Assembly (NCBI RefSeq): GCF_022835695.1
Contig: NZ_BQUV01000001.1
Coordinates: forward strand, 1,278,263 to 1,342,262
Length of the DNA stretch: 64,000 nt
Reading direction: 5' to 3'
Source of the DNA: Bradyrhizobium sp. Ce-3
GTDB taxonomy: Bacteria; Pseudomonadota; Alphaproteobacteria; Rhizobiales; Xanthobacteraceae
Below the pieces are notes generated by a model. It did no database searches, was not told the DNA's origin, and worked only from the letters and a program-made list of their open reading frames with translations. The number at the start of each line of letters is the position of its first letter. Positions within the stretch are counted from its first letter, which is position 1. Shown one piece after another: positions 52,905-61,819 of this stretch. Position numbers and translations under genes: made by a program.

Positions 52905-54143
52905 TCATGCCGTCCGCCGCGTTTCCGGCATCACCAGCCAGATTACAAACAGCCCGAACGCGGCGACGCCGGCCAGGCCCATGAAGGCGGTGCTGCTGCC
53001 GAGCTTGTCGCTGACATAACCGGCCAACACCGTGCTGAGCGACGCGCCGATCCCGACCGCGGTGCCGACGATGCCTTGCGCCAGGTTGAAATGGCCGCTG
53101 CCGAACGCCACGTCGGCCACGATCAGCGGCACCATCACGCTGAAGATCGCCGCGGTGATGCCGTCGAAGATCTGCACCATCACCAAGAGATAGGGATCGC
53201 GCACCGTTGCGAACAGCAGGCCGCGGATTACCAGCGAGGCGAAGGCGATCAGCAGCAACGGCCGCCGGCCCCAGGCCTGGGCCTTGCGGCCGACCGACGG
53301 CGAGCACAGCGCGACGATCGCCTGCGGCACGATGATGCAGGCCGCGATCAGGACCGGCGCCCATTGGCTCGACCGTGTCGTGACAACGCCCGCCATCAGC
53401 GGCAGCATCGCGGCATTGGCAAGCTGAAACAGCATCATCGCGCCAGCGAAGATCAAGAGCGGCCGCTGCCGCACCAGGGCGACGACGCTGGTGGCGCGCT
53501 TGTCGGGAACCTCGCGCTTCACCTCGCCATGGGCCTGCGCGATGTCGATCTCGCGTTCGCGGATCCGCGCCAGCGACAGCAATGTCGGGATCGCCAGCAT
53601 GAAGGTCACGAGGAACACGGAACGGCTCGACAGGAAATAGCCGCAGGCGCCCATCAGCGCCGCGGCTGAGCCACTGCCGAGCGACGCGAAGCGCGCGTTG
53701 CGGCCAAGCCGTTCGCCGATCGCGAGCGGCCCGACCAGGCCGAGGCTGATCGCGGCGATCGCAGGTCCCAGCACGCAGCTTGCAAGCGCGTGCAGCGTCG
53801 CGGCGAGCGTGACCACAGGGAAGATCGGCCACAGCGCATAGGCCAGCGCGCTGGCGCCGATGGCGGCAACCGCGCAGCCCGCGACGACCCGCTCCGAGCG
53901 CGCCGCATCGACGATCGCGCCGCCCGGCATCTGGCCCAGCAGGCCGATGATGCCGCCGATCGAGAGCACGAAGCCGATCTCGACCTGGGTCCATTTCTGC
54001 GTGGTCAGATAGACCGCGATGAACGGGCCGAAGCCGGTCTGCACGTCGGCCAGGAAGAAGATGAACCAGTCGAGCCCGCGCTGGCTTTCGCGTGACGGCC
54101 CGCGCGGCGGCTCCGGACTGGGCCGATCGGGAACAACTGACAC
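52905..54143 (-). CDS. MFS transporter
   Basis: A 412-residue twelve-helix major facilitator. The N-terminus SQRGLDWFIFFLADVQTGFGPFIAVYLT is a characteristic opening of a small MFS group found in rhizobia. GQMPGGAIVDAARSERVVAG stands in the 2-3 loop. ALCSPSVGRKAQAWGRRPLLLIAFASLVIRGLLFATV is the corresponding segment of the second half. The start codon is GTG and no good ribosome binding site was found, so the start is uncertain. No linked enzymes suggest a substrate. Confidence 0.83.
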   Translation of the reverse strand: MSVVPDRPSPEPPRGPSRESQRGLDWFIFFLADVQTGFGPFIAVYLTTQKWTQVEIGFVLSIGGIIGLLGQMPGGAIVDAARSERVVAGCAVAAIGASALAYALWPIFPVVTLAATLHALASCVLGPAIAAISLGLVGPLAIGERLGRNARFASLGSGSAAALMGACGYFLSSRSVFLVTFMLAIPTLLSLARIREREIDIAQAHGEVKREVPDKRATSVVALVRQRPLLIFAGAMMLFQLANAAMLPLMAGVVTTRSSQWAPVLIAACIIVPQAIVALCSPSVGRKAQAWGRRPLLLIAFASLVIRGLLFATVRDPYLLVMVQIFDGITAAIFSVMVPLIVADVAFGSGHFNLAQGIVGTAVGIGASLSTVLAGYVSDKLGSSTAFMGLAGVAAFGLFVIWLVMPETRRTA

Positions 54144-54231
54144 AATTTGAGTGCCGCCGGCTGATCGCTCGCCACGATCGTCGCCAACCGTCTCGAAGGA
54201 AGAGTTCGGACGCGCGACCAGCTTGAGCCCC

Positions 54232-54771
54232 CTAATGTTCGTAATCCCATGGGTGGAGATTGCCGGCCGCGCCGAGCACGATCAGCGGCGTATCTTCCTT
54301 GTATTCCGGCGCAGCGCTCACCTGCTGCTTGTTCAGGTCCAGCGTGATGCTGTCGCTCTTGCTGGAAACGCCGGCGAAACGCAGCGCGTTCCAATCGACC
54401 ACGATCTTGCGGCTGCCGACGCCGAGGAAGCCGCCGAAATCGATCACCGCCGCACGAACCTTGCCGTCGCGGTCGACGATGACGTCGACGATGCGGCCCA
54501 TGTCCTCATTGGCGGAACTGCGAACGTCGCGGCCGAGAATGCCGTGCGCATCGCGCGCGCCGATCACCGTCACCGAGGGAGGTGGCGACGGCTCCTTGGC
54601 CTGCTCCTTCGGTGCCGCGGGGGCCGCTGGCGGTGCAGGAACTGCTGGCGGCGCCTGCGCTGCTGCCGGCGGCGAAGGTGTCGGTGACGGCGATTCATCC
54701 TCGGCGGCGCGAACGCCAGCGCATGTCAGCAGCACCGCTGCGGCCAGCAAACCCAATATCCTCGAACGCAT
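54232..54771 (-). CDS. PRC-barrel domain exported protein
   Basis: A 179-residue protein with a signal peptide (MRSRILGLLAAAVLLTCAGVRAAED), a Pro/Ala-rich linker (about residues 25-65) and a C-terminal PRC-barrel. The barrel is seen as HGILGRDVRSSANEDMGRIVDVIVDRDGKVRAAVIDFGGFLGVGSRKIVVDW. PRC-barrel proteins of this type are common in alphaproteobacteria and are thought to bind other proteins or metals; no enzyme activity is expected. ATG 54771 has GGAGAG upstream; a longer open frame overlaps the neighbouring glycosidase gene but out of phase with it. It lies 53 bases downstream of that gene on the same strand. Confidence 0.83.
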   Translation of the reverse strand: MRSRILGLLAAAVLLTCAGVRAAEDESPSPTPSPPAAAQAPPAVPAPPAAPAAPKEQAKEPSPPPSVTVIGARDAHGILGRDVRSSANEDMGRIVDVIVDRDGKVRAAVIDFGGFLGVGSRKIVVDWNALRFAGVSSKSDSITLDLNKQQVSAAPEYKEDTPLIVLGAAGNLHPWDYEH

Positions 54772-54824
54772 CTTACTACTCTCCCCACGATTTGCCGGCG
54801 CACGCGCCCGCCGCGCGACGACGT

Positions 54825-57026
54825 TCAATGCGTCAGCACGATCGACACCTGGATCTGGCCGCGCGTGCGCAGCACTTCGAGCGACACCTCGTCGCCGTGG
54901 CGGCGCAGCCGCAGATCGACGCTCGACGCACCGAGCCTGAGGTCGCGCAGCACCACGTCGTTGAGGAATTCCGGCAGGCGCGGATCGCGCAAGCGGATCT
55001 CGCCGCGCGCGATGTCGAACTCGAGGCCAAGCGCGGCCTCCAGCAGCGTGAACGGCGTCGCACTCGCCCAGGCCTGCGGCGCGCAGGCCACCGGATAGAG
55101 CACCGGGCCGCGCCGGCGCTCGCGGCGGAAGCCGCAGAACAGCTCCGGCAGCCGCCGCAGCTCCATGTAGCTCGCGGCATCGAACAGGCCCTTGAACAGA
55201 TGCGCGACCGAATGCTTGAGGCCGTAACGGGCCAATCCAAGCGCGATCAGCGCATTGTCGTGCGGCCAGATCGAGCCGTCGTGATAGGACATCGGATTGT
55301 AGCGCGCCTCGCCCGCGGCGACGGTGCGGATGCCCCAGCCCGAGAAGAATTTCTGGCTGATCAGATCGGCCGCGACCCGGCGCGCGCGATCCTCCCGCAC
55401 GATGCCGGAAAACAAGGTCTGTCCGGCATTCGACGTGCGCACCTTGCACGGCTGCTTGGCGCCGTCGAGCGCGAGCGCATAGGTGCCGAGTTCCTCGCAC
55501 CAGAATGCGTCCTCGAAGCGCTCGCGCAGCCGCTCGGCCTCGGCTTCGAGCTTGAGGGCCTTGTCCGCCAGGCCGAGCTGGCGCGCCGCGCGCGCGACAA
55601 GCCGCTTGCCGGCGAACACATAGCCCTGCACTTCCGCCAGCGCGATATTGCCCTCGGCAAGCGTTCCGTCGGCGTGGAAGATGGCGTCGAAGGAATCCTT
55701 CCAGCCTTGATTGCGAAGGCCTTCCTCGGTGGCGCGCTGGTACTCGATGAAGCCGTCGCGATCGGGATCGCCCGGACCGTCGATCCATTGCAATCCGGCC
55801 TCGACCGCCGGCCACAGTTCGCGCAACGTCGCCACATCGCCGGTACGCTCCAGATAGAGCCCGGCGAGCAGCACGAACAACGGGGTCGAATCGACGCTGC
55901 CGTAGTAATGCGCGAACGGCACCTCGCGCAGTGCGGCCATCTCGCCGCCGCGCATCTCGTGCAGGATCTTGCCCGGCGCCGCATCGGACAGCGGATCGAC
56001 CGCCTTGGCCTGGAACAGCGCCAGCCGCTTCAGCACGCCCTTGGCGATCCGCGGATCGACCCACAGCATCTGCAGCGCGGTGATCAGCCCGTCGCGGCCG
56101 AATGTGGTCGAATACCAGGGAATGCCGGCATAGGGATAGCGGCCCTGCGGCGTCTCCGTCATCAGCATGTTGAGGTCGGCCATCGCCTGGCAAAGCACCT
56201 CGTTGAAGATGTTGTTCGAGGTCTCGATCGAGGCCGCGCCGGCCGACGAATTCCGCATCTCGCGGCGGTGCGCCAATAGTCCTCGGAAGAACGGCACCGG
56301 CTTCTGCATGATCGGCTTGTTGCAGGACACCGCGACGAACAGCGAGGTGACCCGCCCGGGCTCGAGTTCGAAATGATAGGTCGCCGCGTTGACCGACAGC
56401 CGCGTCGGCCGAGGATCGAAATGGAGCGCGGTGATCCGTGTCTGCTCGTCGAGGCCGCAATATTCCAGCACGACGTCGGTCGGGCCGAGCAGCTTGCTGG
56501 AGCCGATGCCGCGGCGCGGCCGGCGCTCGCCGCGCACCTCGAACAGGTCGGCGAAGTCGTTGTCGAACAGCAGCGTGAGGTCGAAACTCGCGGCATGATC
56601 GCCGTGGTTCTGCAGGCCGATGCGCTGATAGGCGGTGCCGCGCCACAGGAAGATCGAGCGGACGATGTGCAGCGTGTCCTTCTGCAAGGTCAGCCGGCCG
56701 TCGCGATAGACGTCGGAATTGGTGAGATCGACCGTCAGCGCCGAATTGTCGTCGCGCATGTTGGAGCCGAGCAGCAGCGGCTGCACGTCCTCCAGCACCA
56801 TCTCCAGCCGCGCCAGGTAGCGCGTGTCGGCATTGAACAGGCCGTCCGGCCCGCCGGCCGAGGCGCCGATGTCGCCATGGCTGTCGAGCACGATGAAGGT
56901 GTCGTCATGCTTGAGCGAGCGCCGCGGCCGAGCCGCGGGCCCGGTCATCGGAATGTAGAACGGCTGTTCGGCGACGTGCTCAGTGATGCGAGCAGTGATG
57001 ATCTGCGTAACGACGTCAGCTGCCAT
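54825..57026 (-). CDS. Glycogen-debranching-type amylo-alpha-1,6-glucosidase
   Basis: A 733-residue glycoside hydrolase of the GDE/GH63-like (alpha/alpha)6-barrel group. The N-terminal domain begins near residue 40 with DDTFIVLDSHGDIGASAGGPDGLFNADTRYLARLEM, the typical glycogen-debranching N-domain. The barrel has YAGIPWYSTTFGRDGLITALQMLW with the catalytic-region Asp, EMRGGEMAALREVPFAHYYGSVDSTPLFV, and NPMSYHDGSIWPHDNALIALGLARYG near the C-terminus. Length is as expected. It likely trims alpha-1,6 branches from a glucan; trehalose or another alpha-glucan is an alternative. A GT4 gene, an ABC exporter gene and glgA lie nearby. Confidence 0.88.
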   Translation of the reverse strand: MAADVVTQIITARITEHVAEQPFYIPMTGPAARPRRSLKHDDTFIVLDSHGDIGASAGGPDGLFNADTRYLARLEMVLEDVQPLLLGSNMRDDNSALTVDLTNSDVYRDGRLTLQKDTLHIVRSIFLWRGTAYQRIGLQNHGDHAASFDLTLLFDNDFADLFEVRGERRPRRGIGSSKLLGPTDVVLEYCGLDEQTRITALHFDPRPTRLSVNAATYHFELEPGRVTSLFVAVSCNKPIMQKPVPFFRGLLAHRREMRNSSAGAASIETSNNIFNEVLCQAMADLNMLMTETPQGRYPYAGIPWYSTTFGRDGLITALQMLWVDPRIAKGVLKRLALFQAKAVDPLSDAAPGKILHEMRGGEMAALREVPFAHYYGSVDSTPLFVLLAGLYLERTGDVATLRELWPAVEAGLQWIDGPGDPDRDGFIEYQRATEEGLRNQGWKDSFDAIFHADGTLAEGNIALAEVQGYVFAGKRLVARAARQLGLADKALKLEAEAERLRERFEDAFWCEELGTYALALDGAKQPCKVRTSNAGQTLFSGIVREDRARRVAADLISQKFFSGWGIRTVAAGEARYNPMSYHDGSIWPHDNALIALGLARYGLKHSVAHLFKGLFDAASYMELRRLPELFCGFRRERRRGPVLYPVACAPQAWASATPFTLLEAALGLEFDIARGEIRLRDPRLPEFLNDVVLRDLRLGASSVDLRLRRHGDEVSLEVLRTRGQIQVSIVLTH

Positions 57027-57110
57027 CTGAACCTCTGGCGACTTTGCTTGGCTCGACTCTCGGCTCGTAGGAACGCACCGGAACGCAAGGACACGCTTGA
57101 GGACGCGGGG

Positions 57111-58874
57111 TCAGGCCGCGCTGGTGGAAAGGCGACCCATCTCGCGCGCGACCAGGTCGCGGTAGGGACCTCTTCCCTTCACGAGGATATCGGGCGGACC
57201 GTCCTCGACGATCCGGCCGCCCTGCAGCACGATCACGCGATCGAAGCTGCGCAGCGTCGCGAGCCGGTGCGCGATCGCAACCACCGTACGCCCGCGCATC
57301 AGCCGCGACAACGCCTCGCGGATCGCCTCCTCGGAATCCGCATCGAGCGCCGCGGTGGCCTCGTCGAGCAGCAAGATCGGCGCATCCTTCAAGAAGGCGC
57401 GCGCGATCGCGATGCGCTGGCGCTGGCCGCCGGAGACCTTGATGCCGCGATCGCCGACGATGGTGTTCATGCCCTCGGGCAGGGTTTCGATGAAGTCGCA
57501 GCGCGCAGCGATCGCCGCCCGCAGCACCTCGTCGTCGGTGGCGTCCGGCCGTCCGTAACGGATGTTCTCCAGGATCGAACGGTGGAACAACGAGATATCC
57601 TGCGGAACCACCGAGATCGCGGCGCGCAGGCTCTGCTGGGTGACGCGCGCGATGTCCTGCCCGTCGACCGTGATGTTGCCCTGCTCGACGTCGTAGAAGC
57701 GCTGCAGAAGGGTAAACAGTGTTGACTTGCCGCCGCCGGACTGGCCGACCAGGCCGACGCGCTGGCCGGGCTGGATACGCAGGCTGAAGCGCTCGAACAC
57801 CTGCAGGCCGCCGGGATAGCGGAACGAGAGATTGTTGAAGGCAATCGCCGCACCGCTCTTCACCAGCGTCTCGGCCTCCGGATGGTCCTTCAGCTCGTGC
57901 GGCTGCAACAGCGTGGCCAGCGCCTCGGTGAGGCGGGCGACATGCTGGGTGACATCGACCAGCGCAACAGCGAGATCGCGGGTGGCGCTGAGGATCGAGA
58001 TGCCGAGCGTGCAGACCAGCACGACGTCGCCGGTGCTGGCCTGGCCCTGCTGCCAGAGCGAGAGCGCCCAGGCCAGCATCGCGATCGTCAGGATCACGGT
58101 CACGCCGGCGTGAACCAGGCGGAGCTTTTCCAGGTAGCGCAGGGAACGGCCGCGCGCGACGAGTTCCCGATTCACGGTCGCGTCGAAACGGTCATGCTCG
58201 TAGCCGAGGCCGCAAAACGCGCGCACCAGCGGCAGGTTGTTGATGACATCGACCATTTCGCCATCAACGGAAGCTGCCCTGTTGGCGAAGTCGTCATGCA
58301 GCGGCCGGCCGGCGGCGGCCATGCGGAACATCGCCACCACCATGGTTCCCGCGATCAGGATCAGCACTGCTGACATTGTCACGCTGACGGTTCCAACCAG
58401 GGTGATCGCGGCGAAGGTCGCGATGCATGGCGGCAACACGTTCCAGACGAACATGTTCTCGACGGTGAACACCGCGTTCGACGTTGCCGTGATCCGGCTG
58501 GTCAGCATGCCCGGCAGCCGGTCGGTGAAGTAGCTCGGCGCGTGGCCGGTGAGATGGCGGAACATGTCGCGGCGAAGATCGCCGGTGACGCTGACAAAGG
58601 TGTAGCTCGCGGTCCAGCTCGCGATCCGCCACAGGAAGTTGTCGGCTGCGATCAGCGACATGAGCAGAGCGAATGCCAGCCATACGCCGTTCGCGGCCGA
58701 CGGACCGGCCGACAGCGCATCGACCAGATTCTTGACGCCGTATTGCGTGCCTACCGAGCAGGCAACTGCCGCAACGACGGCCGACAAGATCACAACATGC
58801 GACGGAAGCCGCCGGCGCAGATAGCGCAGCACAAAGGGAAACGGGCGGTGCGCATATCCTGACAGATGATCCAT
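57111..58874 (-). CDS. ABC exporter, fused membrane and ATPase domains
   Basis: A 587-residue half-transporter. ATG 58874 with AGGA upstream is chosen over a TTG at 58886. The N-terminal half has six membrane helices (HVVILSAVVAAVACSVGTQYGVKNLVDAL and others). The ATPase half has Walker A GLVGQSGGGKSTLFTLLQRFYD, the Q-loop VVPQDISLFHRSILENIRYG, the signature VSGGQRQRIAIARAFL, Walker B ILLLDEATAALD and the switch His in VVAIAHRLATL. It belongs to the MsbA/NdvA-type exporter group. Its place between a debranching-type enzyme and a GT4 glycosyltransferase suggests glycan or glycolipid export, but this is inference. Confidence 0.88.
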   Translation of the reverse strand: MDHLSGYAHRPFPFVLRYLRRRLPSHVVILSAVVAAVACSVGTQYGVKNLVDALSAGPSAANGVWLAFALLMSLIAADNFLWRIASWTASYTFVSVTGDLRRDMFRHLTGHAPSYFTDRLPGMLTSRITATSNAVFTVENMFVWNVLPPCIATFAAITLVGTVSVTMSAVLILIAGTMVVAMFRMAAAGRPLHDDFANRAASVDGEMVDVINNLPLVRAFCGLGYEHDRFDATVNRELVARGRSLRYLEKLRLVHAGVTVILTIAMLAWALSLWQQGQASTGDVVLVCTLGISILSATRDLAVALVDVTQHVARLTEALATLLQPHELKDHPEAETLVKSGAAIAFNNLSFRYPGGLQVFERFSLRIQPGQRVGLVGQSGGGKSTLFTLLQRFYDVEQGNITVDGQDIARVTQQSLRAAISVVPQDISLFHRSILENIRYGRPDATDDEVLRAAIAARCDFIETLPEGMNTIVGDRGIKVSGGQRQRIAIARAFLKDAPILLLDEATAALDADSEEAIREALSRLMRGRTVVAIAHRLATLRSFDRVIVLQGGRIVEDGPPDILVKGRGPYRDLVAREMGRLSTSAA

Positions 58875-59191
58875 GACGTCCTGCAAAAGCTGTTGAAGGT
58901 GAACGAGAAAATTTTAGTCGAAGCTCTCGTGCACGATGACGTGAAGGGCGGCGGCGGGATTCCTTGATGCAGCCATCACTGCGCAACAATTTTGCAACGC
59001 TGGCGTCGGCAAAAACCTGTTGGAGCGTGATGGCATCAGCAAGACCACAGTGTGATGGAAGAAAGAACCGGGAATTCACACACCCATAAGGAACCTCGCA
59101 CGTGCGAGAACGTTCCCGTCTTCGGCATGTCAGTGCCATCACAGGGCTGAGGGGTCTGGTTCATTCCACATTACAAACAGGAGACGGAGAA
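58875..59191. other. Divergent intergenic region between ABC exporter and GT4 genes
   Basis: This 317-bp gap contains no gene. It carries promoters for both sides, a CACGTG-centred palindrome (listed separately), and inverted GCAAC/GTTGC words around 58982-59000 (GCGCAACAATTTTGCAACGC). It ends in GGAGACGGAG, the ribosome binding site of the glycosyltransferase gene. Confidence 0.6.
59090..59116. promoter_or_regulatory. CACGTG-centred palindrome
   Basis: CTCGCAC-GTGCGAG (59095-59108) is a perfect 14-bp palindrome. GGAAC (59090-59094) and GTTCC (59112-59116) form outer complementary arms. It lies about 75 bp upstream of the GT4 start codon and could be an operator in the divergent promoter region. 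Confidence 0.5.
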
Positions 59192-60259
59192 ATGCGCATC
59201 GCGCAGGTTGCCCCGCTGACGGAGGCTGTTCCCCCCAAGCTCTACGGCGGCACCGAACGGGTCGTGCACTGGCTGACCGAAGAACTTGTAACACTTGGAC
59301 ATGACGTGACGTTGTTCGCCAGTGGCGATTCACAGACCTCCGCGAAGCTCGATGCGACCTGGCCGAAGGCATTGCGCCTCGACGGCTCCGTCCGCGATCC
59401 CAATGCGCTGCACATGGTGATGCTGGAGCGCGTGCGGCAGAAGGCCGACGACGACGAGTTCGACTTCCTGCACTGTCATCTCGACTATTATCCGTGGTCG
59501 CTGTTCGCGCGGCAGCCGACACCGTTCGTGACCACGCTGCACGGACGGCTCGACCTGCCGGAGCATCAGCCGGTCTTCAACACCTTCTCGAAGATCCCGG
59601 TGATCTCGATCTCCAACGCGCAGCGGCGACCGGTGCCGCAGGCGAACTGGGTGCGCACCATCCATCACGGCCTGCCGGAGAATTTGCTGACGCCGCAGCC
59701 GGCCAAGCAATCCTATCTCGCCGTTCTCGGGCGGATCGCGCCGGAGAAGGGCGTCGATCGCGCGATCAAGATCGCGACCCGTTGCGGCATCCCGCTGAAG
59801 ATCGCCGCCAAGGTCGATCGCGCCGATCAGGAATATTACGACGAGTTGATCAAACCCTTGATCACCAACAATCCGCTGGTCGAGTTCATCGGCGAGATCA
59901 GCGACCGCGAGAAGCCGGACTTTCTCAGCGGCGCGATCGGACTGCTGGTTCCGATCGACTGGCCGGAGCCGTTCGGCCTCGTGATGATCGAAGCGATGGC
60001 CTGCGGCACGCCGGTCATCGCCTATAACCGCGGTTCGGTGCCGGAGATCATCGAGGACGGCCTGACCGGCTTCATCGTCGAGGACGAGATCAGCGCGATC
60101 TCCTCCGTCGGCCGGCTGTCGACGCTGAACCGCGACGCGATCCGCAAGCAGTTCGAGACCCGCTTCACCGCGCGCCGGATGGCGCTCGACTATCTCGCCG
60201 CCTATCGCAGCCTGATGGAGGCCAAGCCTCGCTTCAAGCTGGTGGCCAGCGCGGAGTAG
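59192..60259 (+). CDS. Glycosyltransferase family 4 protein
   Basis: A 355-residue GT-B retaining glycosyltransferase. ATG 59192 follows GGAGACGGAGAA; the frame is open from 59102. The N domain starts MRIAQVAPLTEAVPPKLYGGTERVVHWLTEEL, the usual GT4 glycine-rich acceptor loop. The C domain has AVLGRIAPEKGVDRAIKIA and the donor-binding E-x7-E segment PEPFGLVMIEAMACGTPVIAYNRGSVPEII. It is divergent from the ABC exporter gene. Sugar and acceptor are not known; a role in the nearby glycan functions is plausible. Confidence 0.88.
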   Translation: MRIAQVAPLTEAVPPKLYGGTERVVHWLTEELVTLGHDVTLFASGDSQTSAKLDATWPKALRLDGSVRDPNALHMVMLERVRQKADDDEFDFLHCHLDYYPWSLFARQPTPFVTTLHGRLDLPEHQPVFNTFSKIPVISISNAQRRPVPQANWVRTIHHGLPENLLTPQPAKQSYLAVLGRIAPEKGVDRAIKIATRCGIPLKIAAKVDRADQEYYDELIKPLITNNPLVEFIGEISDREKPDFLSGAIGLLVPIDWPEPFGLVMIEAMACGTPVIAYNRGSVPEIIEDGLTGFIVEDEISAISSVGRLSTLNRDAIRKQFETRFTARRMALDYLAAYRSLMEAKPRFKLVASAE

Positions 60260-60274
60260 CAGTTGCAGCGGCCG

Positions 60275-60333
60275 ATCGAATGATCCGGCGGGCCGGCCGG
60301 CACTCTCCGTGCCGGTTCGTTGGGTCATTCGAT
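60275..60333. terminator. Long hairpin after the GT4 gene
   Basis: ATCGAATGATCC and GGGTCATTCGAT form outer arms with one mismatch, and CCGGCAC-TCTCC-GTGCCGG forms a perfect inner stem. It begins 15 bases after the GT4 stop. No T-run follows, so it may end the transcript by other means or belong to a repeat family. Confidence 0.6.
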
Positions 60334-60381
60334 TGTCAATAATACCATCGATCACTCCCAATGCAGCGAAGCTGCTCACAC

Positions 60382-60410
60382 GGTGCGTCGCGCGATTGCT
60401 GCGACGCACC
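60382..60410 (+). promoter_or_regulatory. Hairpin in the leader of the amide ABC operon
   Basis: GGTGCGTCGC-N9-GCGACGCACC has perfect 10-bp arms and lies about 140 bases upstream of the binding-protein start codon. It is followed by a second small inverted repeat, GGCGACCGATATCGCC, near 60434. Either a leader structure or an operator is possible. Confidence 0.45.
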
Positions 60411-60552
60411 AGTAGCGACACGTTTCCCCAAGAGGGCGACCGATATCGCCTTTGCGAGCGCCGAATTACGTGCTCTTATGCGCCCTGCCTGAGCAAAAAA
60501 TAATAAGCGAACGGACGGAGCAACCGTGCCGTGGTCGCACAGGGGGAACGCC

Positions 60553-61803
60553 ATGACAGGGGACCGCAAGTCGTCGGCCATTAATAATGCGCCGACCAAT
60601 GTCTCACCGAAGAAGCTGAACCGCCGCAAATTCCTGGTCAAAACCGGTGGCGTGCTGGCCGCCGGCGCATTCGGAGCCGTCCCGCTGCGGGGTTGGGCCG
60701 CCGATCCGATCAACATCGGCGCGCTCTATCCGACCACCGGCAGCATGGCGCAGATCGGCACAGGCTGCGTCGCCGCCGCCAAGCTCGCGGTCGACATGGT
60801 CAACGAGGCCGGCGGCATCAAGTCGCTCGGCGGCGCCAAGCTCAACCTGATCGTCTCCGACGTGCAGAGCGACACCACGGTGACGCGCACCGAGACCGAC
60901 CGTCTGATATCAGGCAACAAGCTGTCGGCGATCCATGGCTGCTACGCCAGCGCGCTGACCTTGATCGCGAGCGAGGTCTGCGAGCGCGCCAAGGTTCCAA
61001 TCATATCAGGGTCGAGTTCCGACCAACTCAACAAGGGCCGCACCTACACCTTCACGCCGTTCGCGCGCGCCTCGCAATTCGCCAAGGCGCAGCTGCAGAT
61101 GGCCAAGCTGGTCAGCGAGCAGGCCAAGGTCGCCGTGATCTTCGAGAACACCGCGTTCGGCACCTCGACCTCGAACGGGCTGAAGGAGCTCGCGCCCGGC
61201 GAAGGCGTCGAGATCGTGATGTTCGAGCCCTACTCGGCCGGCTTCACCGATGCGAGCCCACTGATCAACAAGGTCAAGGCCTCTGGCGCCAACACGCTGT
61301 TCTCGCTGTCCTACCTCAACGACCTCATCCTGATCGTTCGCACCGTGAAGCAGGTCGGGCTCAACATCGCGATCAATGGCGGCTCCGGCGGCTTCGTGAT
61401 GCCGGACTTCTACAAGAATGTCGGCAAGGCGGCCGAGGGCCTGCAGGGCGTCGCGCACTGGAACCACGACGTCAATGACGATGCGCAGAAGGTCAACGCC
61501 GAATTCAAGAAACGCACCGGCGAGTTCGCGTTCGAATATGCCGGCGGCCTGGTCGCGCAGACCTTCATGCTGGCCGACGCGCTGGAACGCGCCGCCTCCG
61601 CCGATCCCAAGAAGGTGCGCGAGGCACTCTCGACGCTCGACGTCTCCTCGGGCTATGCGGCGATGGCGCCTGGCGGCAAGGTCAAGTTCGGCCCCGACGG
61701 CAAGAACGTCTATGGCCGTCCGGTCGGCGTGCAGTGGCAGAACGCCGATCTCGCCAGCATCTTCCCCAAGGAAGACGCCCGCGCCCCGCTGATCAAGACC
61801 TGA
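60553..61803 (+). CDS. Branched-chain amino acid/amide ABC transporter substrate-binding protein
   Basis: A 416-residue periplasmic binding protein of the LivK/UrtA/AmiC type. ATG 60553 has GGGGGAAC upstream. The N-terminus carries a twin-arginine signal (LNRRKFLVKTGGVLAAGAFGA) with processing near RGWAA-DP. NIGALYPTTGSMAQIGTGCVAAAKLAVDMVNEAGGIKSLGG is the family's opening; AIHGCYASALTLIASEVCERAKVPIISGSSS and GGSGGFVMPDFYKNVGKAAEGLQGV complete the pocket. It is the first gene of an importer operon with LivH-, LivM- and LivG-type genes. The ligand may be a branched-chain amino acid, urea or an amide. Confidence 0.9.
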   Translation: MTGDRKSSAINNAPTNVSPKKLNRRKFLVKTGGVLAAGAFGAVPLRGWAADPINIGALYPTTGSMAQIGTGCVAAAKLAVDMVNEAGGIKSLGGAKLNLIVSDVQSDTTVTRTETDRLISGNKLSAIHGCYASALTLIASEVCERAKVPIISGSSSDQLNKGRTYTFTPFARASQFAKAQLQMAKLVSEQAKVAVIFENTAFGTSTSNGLKELAPGEGVEIVMFEPYSAGFTDASPLINKVKASGANTLFSLSYLNDLILIVRTVKQVGLNIAINGGSGGFVMPDFYKNVGKAAEGLQGVAHWNHDVNDDAQKVNAEFKKRTGEFAFEYAGGLVAQTFMLADALERAASADPKKVREALSTLDVSSGYAAMAPGGKVKFGPDGKNVYGRPVGVQWQNADLASIFPKEDARAPLIKT

Positions 61804-61819
61804 GCCGCGGTCGCATCGC

